Shown here: piece after piece, positions 61,229-64,000 of the stretch
How the letters are laid out: the number at the start of each line of letters is the position of its first letter
How positions within the stretch are numbered: position 1 is the first letter of the stretch
DNA from: Variovorax atrisoli 110B
GTDB taxonomy: Bacteria; Pseudomonadota; Gammaproteobacteria; Burkholderiales; Burkholderiaceae_C
Length of the DNA stretch: 64,000 nucleotides
NCBI RefSeq assembly: GCF_000382045.1
Contig: NZ_KB907453.1
Location: forward strand, 372,001 to 436,000
Direction: 5' to 3'
Notes under the pieces: model-generated
Told to the model about the DNA's origin: nothing
Seen by the model: only the letters and a program-made list of their open reading frames with translations
The model's database searches: none
Translations under genes and position numbers: made by a program

Positions 61229-63133
61229 TCAGCCGGCGAGCGGCATCCGCAGCGCCACCCGGGTCTCGCCGGGGCGCGACTGCAGGTGCAGCTCGGCGCC
61301 GAGTCGGCGGGCCCGCGTGCGCAGGCTGCGCAGCCCCGCGCCGGCCGTCTGGTCCTCGACCGCGAAGCCGCGCCCGTCGTCGCGCACGCTGAGCTGGAGT
61401 TCGGCGCCCGCGCGCGCCACCTTCACGTCCACGCGCCGGCTCGCGCTGTGCTTGAGCGCGTTGGTCAGCGCCTCCTGCAGGAAACGCATCAGGTCCAGGC
61501 TCTGCGAGGGCGGCAGCTCCAGCGTGTCGATGCCCGACACCTCCCAGCGGCAGTCGATGCCGTTGGCGTCCAGCAGCTGCGCGCTGCGGTGGCGCATCGG
61601 CACCAGCAGCTCGCCGAGCGCGCGGGCGCCGTGGTCGTCGCCGGTGGCGTCGATGATCAGCCGCAGGTCGTCGCGCAGGCGCTTGAGCATGGCGAGCAGT
61701 TCCGGCGCGCCGAGGTTCTCGGGCTTGTGTTCCAGCGTCGCGATGCTGCCCACCAGCATGCCGCCCAGCCCGTCGTGCAGGTCGCTCACCAGGTTCACGC
61801 GCTCGCCGATGCGTGCGTGCGCCAGCTCCAGCGCGTGCTGCTGGGCCAGCGTCGCGGCGAGTTCGGCCTTGGCCGCGTTCACTTCCTCGATCAGCTCGGT
61901 GTTGAAGTTCTCGATGCGCTTGAGGCTCTTCACGAATTGCGCGGCCAGCGTCAGCGCCATGCCCAGCAGCAGCACGTAGGACGACATCGTCGTGTAGTAG
62001 GTGTTGCTGTCGATCACCTGCGTGAACACCAGCAGGTCGTGCGCGCCCGTCAGGGCCGAGATGGCCATGAACGGCGCGAGCGGGCGCATCGGGCTGTCGC
62101 GGTGGCGCAGCGCATGAACGATGGAGATGCCGTTCACCGCGATGACGGTGAGGCCGCCCAGCATCGTCCAGATGGCGCGATGCTCGATGAGGTCCGCCAC
62201 GGGCGCCAGCCACAGGTCGAGCACGCCCGCCGCCGCCAGCAGCAGCGCCGCAAGCTCCAGCCGGGGCATGCGCCGCCCGCAGAAGCGCAGCGCGAAGACG
62301 ACGTACGACACGCTGAAGACCAGCAGGGTGGAGGTGTTCAGCGCCTGCCACGCGTGGTTGCTCGCAAAGGGCCAGGGGCTGGTCGCGATCTGGTTGTAGC
62401 CGAAGACCAGCCACAGCACCGACATCAGCGCGAACCAGCCATAGGCCGTCTCGCGCCGGCGCAGCAGCCACAGCGCGGCGAAGAAGGCCGAGGCCGCTGC
62501 GCTCACCGCGAGGCCCAGCACCTGCAGGTCGCGGCGCACCAGGCGCTCGCCGTCGAACTCCGCCTGCATCGCGGCCGGCGTGCCCAGGCTCACCGGCCCC
62601 AGCCCCGCCTGGTAGGCGAAGAGGCCGGAGACGCGCACCAGCAGCGTGTTGGTGCCGGGCTTCAGCTGGGGCGGCGCCAGCAGCCAGTAGCGCGGCGTGT
62701 TCCAGGCGCGCGTGAGCGGCTCCACCAGGCTCTCGTCGCGCGAGATCGTCGTGCCGTTGAGCGAAACCTCGCCGGCCATGTTCAGGTAGTGCAGCAGCAG
62801 GCCGGCTTCACGCGCCTGTTCGGGCTGCTCCCATGTCAGGCGATACCAGACCACGCCGTCGAAGCCGGGCCAGCGGGTGGCCCAGCTGTCGGGCAGGGCG
62901 ACGGGCGTCCAGCCCTCGGCGGGCGGGGCGGTGTCGTTCCAGCCGGTGCCGCGCACGGCCTCCGCGCGCAGCGTGGGAGGGGCGCTGCCTTCTGCGGCGA
63001 GGGCCGGGCAGGCCGCCAGGAGAAGCAGGACGACTGCGCAGGTCAGCGCAGCAAGCCATGCCTGCGCGCCTCGAAGACTGCTTCGGTGCGCGAACTGACG
63101 GCGAGCTTGCGGTAGATGTTCTTGGTGTGGCAT
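61229..63133 (-). CDS. 7TM sensor histidine kinase, HisKA_3 type
   Basis: A 634-residue sensor. A signal-like N terminus is followed by a periplasmic galactose-binding-like domain (about 55-190), seven helices (about 203-400), and a cytosolic HisKA_3 (phospho-acceptor His453 in LVSDLHDGLGGML) plus ATPase domain (FLQEALTNALKHS, SVRDDGRGF). It resembles the 7TMR-DISM group. The first 91 bases overlap the end of the response-regulator gene; no later start codon is available in frame, so tight translational coupling is likely. Confidence 0.9.
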   Translation of the reverse strand: MPHQEHLPQARRQFAHRSSLRGAQAWLAALTCAVVLLLLAACPALAAEGSAPPTLRAEAVRGTGWNDTAPPAEGWTPVALPDSWATRWPGFDGVVWYRLTWEQPEQAREAGLLLHYLNMAGEVSLNGTTISRDESLVEPLTRAWNTPRYWLLAPPQLKPGTNTLLVRVSGLFAYQAGLGPVSLGTPAAMQAEFDGERLVRRDLQVLGLAVSAAASAFFAALWLLRRRETAYGWFALMSVLWLVFGYNQIATSPWPFASNHAWQALNTSTLLVFSVSYVVFALRFCGRRMPRLELAALLLAAAGVLDLWLAPVADLIEHRAIWTMLGGLTVIAVNGISIVHALRHRDSPMRPLAPFMAISALTGAHDLLVFTQVIDSNTYYTTMSSYVLLLGMALTLAAQFVKSLKRIENFNTELIEEVNAAKAELAATLAQQHALELAHARIGERVNLVSDLHDGLGGMLVGSIATLEHKPENLGAPELLAMLKRLRDDLRLIIDATGDDHGARALGELLVPMRHRSAQLLDANGIDCRWEVSGIDTLELPPSQSLDLMRFLQEALTNALKHSASRRVDVKVARAGAELQLSVRDDGRGFAVEDQTAGAGLRSLRTRARRLGAELHLQSRPGETRVALRMPLAG

Positions 63134-63750
63134 TCCACGGTCAGTTTCGAGATCGAGAGCGATTCGGCCATGTCGCGGTTGCTCAGGCCCTGCGAGACGA
63201 GCTCCAGTATCTTGCGCTCCCGCGGCGTGAGCGCTGCCGGTGCTTCCGCGGAGGACTGCGCCTGCGCGGGCGCATCGGCGGGCGCCTGGTGCGACGACAG
63301 CCAGGCGAGGATGTGGCGCGCGATGCTCGGATCGATCGGCGCGCCGCCCTGTTCGATGCTGCGCAGCGCGATGCCCAGTTCGACGTCGTCGCGCTCCTTC
63401 AGCAGGTAGCCGATGGCGCCGGCGCGCAGCGCCGCGAAGATGATCTCCTCGGTGCGCCAGGCCGAGATCACCACCGCAGGGATGGCCGGCCGGTTGGCCT
63501 GCAGCCAGCCGATGAGCTCGACCCCGCTGCCGTCGGGCAGGCCGATGTCCACCAGCACCACGCCGTAGCCGTGCCCCTCGAGCAGCTGCCGGGCGCCGGC
63601 GACGCTGTCGGTCACCGAGATGCGGTTCCTGTCGCAGCCGAGGGTGGACAGCACGTGGCGCAGGCGCTCCTGCATGGCCGGGTCGTCCTCGACGATCAGC
63701 GTGGGGCTCAGCGATACGGGTTCGGCGTCTTCGACGGGGAGGGAGGGCAT
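63043..63750 (-). CDS. NarL/LuxR-type response regulator
   Basis: A 235-residue two-component regulator: receiver domain with phospho-acceptor Asp68 (VVLVDIGLPDGSG) and a Lys in GYLLKERDDVE, then a LuxR-type helix-turn-helix (about 170-230: LTPRERKILELVSQGLSNRDMAESLSISKLTVECHTKNIYRKL, split). It precedes and overlaps the kinase gene. The Ala/Pro/Gln linker between the domains is longer than usual. Targets are unknown. Confidence 0.93.
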   Translation of the reverse strand: MPSLPVEDAEPVSLSPTLIVEDDPAMQERLRHVLSTLGCDRNRISVTDSVAGARQLLEGHGYGVVLVDIGLPDGSGVELIGWLQANRPAIPAVVISAWRTEEIIFAALRAGAIGYLLKERDDVELGIALRSIEQGGAPIDPSIARHILAWLSSHQAPADAPAQAQSSAEAPAALTPRERKILELVSQGLSNRDMAESLSISKLTVECHTKNIYRKLAVSSRTEAVFEARRHGLLR

Positions 63751-63794
63751 GCGGCGGATTCTTCCGCCGACCTGACGCGGCGAGTGGAACGTAT

Positions 63795-64000
63795 CTATTT
63801 ATTTTCCCCGTTTGCCGCCGACTGCTGCCGCGCCGGCCGGCACATGATCAGATAGCCCGAATTCGTGACCGGCTCCAGGTGCTCCGCCTCGCCGCGGAAG
63901 CCCAGGCGCTCGTAGAAGGCCACGCTGCGCGGCGTGAAGGTTTCCAGGAAGCAGGGCACGCCCGCTGCGTCGGCCTCGGCCAGCGTGGGCGCCAGCAGCC
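63795..64000 (-). CDS. GNAT-family acetyltransferase, C-terminal fragment
   Basis: The end of a GNAT acetyltransferase gene that begins beyond the right edge. The last 68 codons are visible: CFLETFTPRSVAFYERLGF is the typical strand-helix-strand end of the fold, then a variable tail ending SAANGENK. Acceptor unknown. Confidence 0.75.
   Translation of the reverse strand, partial: LLAPTLAEADAAGVPCFLETFTPRSVAFYERLGFRGEAEHLEPVTNSGYLIMCRPARQQSAANGENK

Overview
The window is about 64 kb of GC-rich DNA with dense, mostly housekeeping and accessory chromosomal genes. The organism is most likely a Variovorax or close relative (Comamonadaceae, Betaproteobacteria). This is inferred from Bug-type (TctC) solute receptors, an OmlA-like protein, a CYP116B self-sufficient P450, many single-gene regulators next to short catabolic operons, and short AGCTAT...ATAGC and long palindromic intergenic repeats of the kind I associate with this family. 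I see no rRNA, tRNA, CRISPR array, prophage or insertion sequence.

Layout. 1-5.4 kb: end of a Bug receptor, an esterase, an ABM monooxygenase, gshA, an SDR dehydrogenase, and an NTF2-like gene with a merR regulator behind a MerR-type 19-bp-spacer promoter. 5.4-10.3 kb: HPF-like and CBS proteins, an exported OmlA-like protein, an RbgA-type GTPase, a Crp-like regulator, a DUF1772 membrane protein and an unknown lipoprotein. 10.4-17.3 kb: a probable metal-homeostasis locus with a Fur/Zur-family regulator, the cysteine-poor L36 paralogue (rpmJ2) behind a palindromic operator, an ABC ATPase, two large permeases and a TonB-dependent receptor. 17.3-30 kb: a MuiA-like protein, thioesterase, acyltransferase, membrane LytTR regulator, sigma-54-preceded amtB, MBL hydrolase, aspartoacylase-like enzyme, a HepT/MntA toxin-antitoxin pair, an M23 peptidase, RluE and GlnS.

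30-46.6 kb: a Tyr/Pro-rich secreted protein, then a translationally coupled operon (sterol desaturase, 2TM protein, LytS kinase, LytR regulator), then an mdtABC-type RND efflux system with its NodT outer-membrane factor. The two RND pump genes, normally adjacent, are separated by an 817-bp gap holding a large inverted repeat. Base composition of both flanking coding ends appears skewed in mirror image around it. 46.7-50.1 kb: a TetR regulator with a perfect operator, and an isoquinoline-1-oxidoreductase-like molybdenum hydroxylase (large and 2Fe-2S subunits). 50.2-55.1 kb: a GntR regulator, then an RpiR regulator divergent from a class III aminotransferase, amino-acid binding protein and Asp/Glu racemase-family enzyme, with two copies of a GGAACA-N2-TGTTCC operator. 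55-64 kb: an unknown cytosolic protein, uppP, an IclR regulator divergent from a Bug receptor and a CYP116B P450-reductase fusion, a 7TM histidine kinase/NarL regulator pair, and the end of a GNAT acetyltransferase.

Most promising leads: the inverted-repeat element between the RND pump genes with its flanking composition switch; the rpmJ2/ABC/TonB locus as an under-described metal or metallophore uptake system; the repeat inside that ABC operon; and several well-defined operators (MerR-, TetR-, RpiR- and IclR-linked). All identifications come from reading the sequence; no database search was run.
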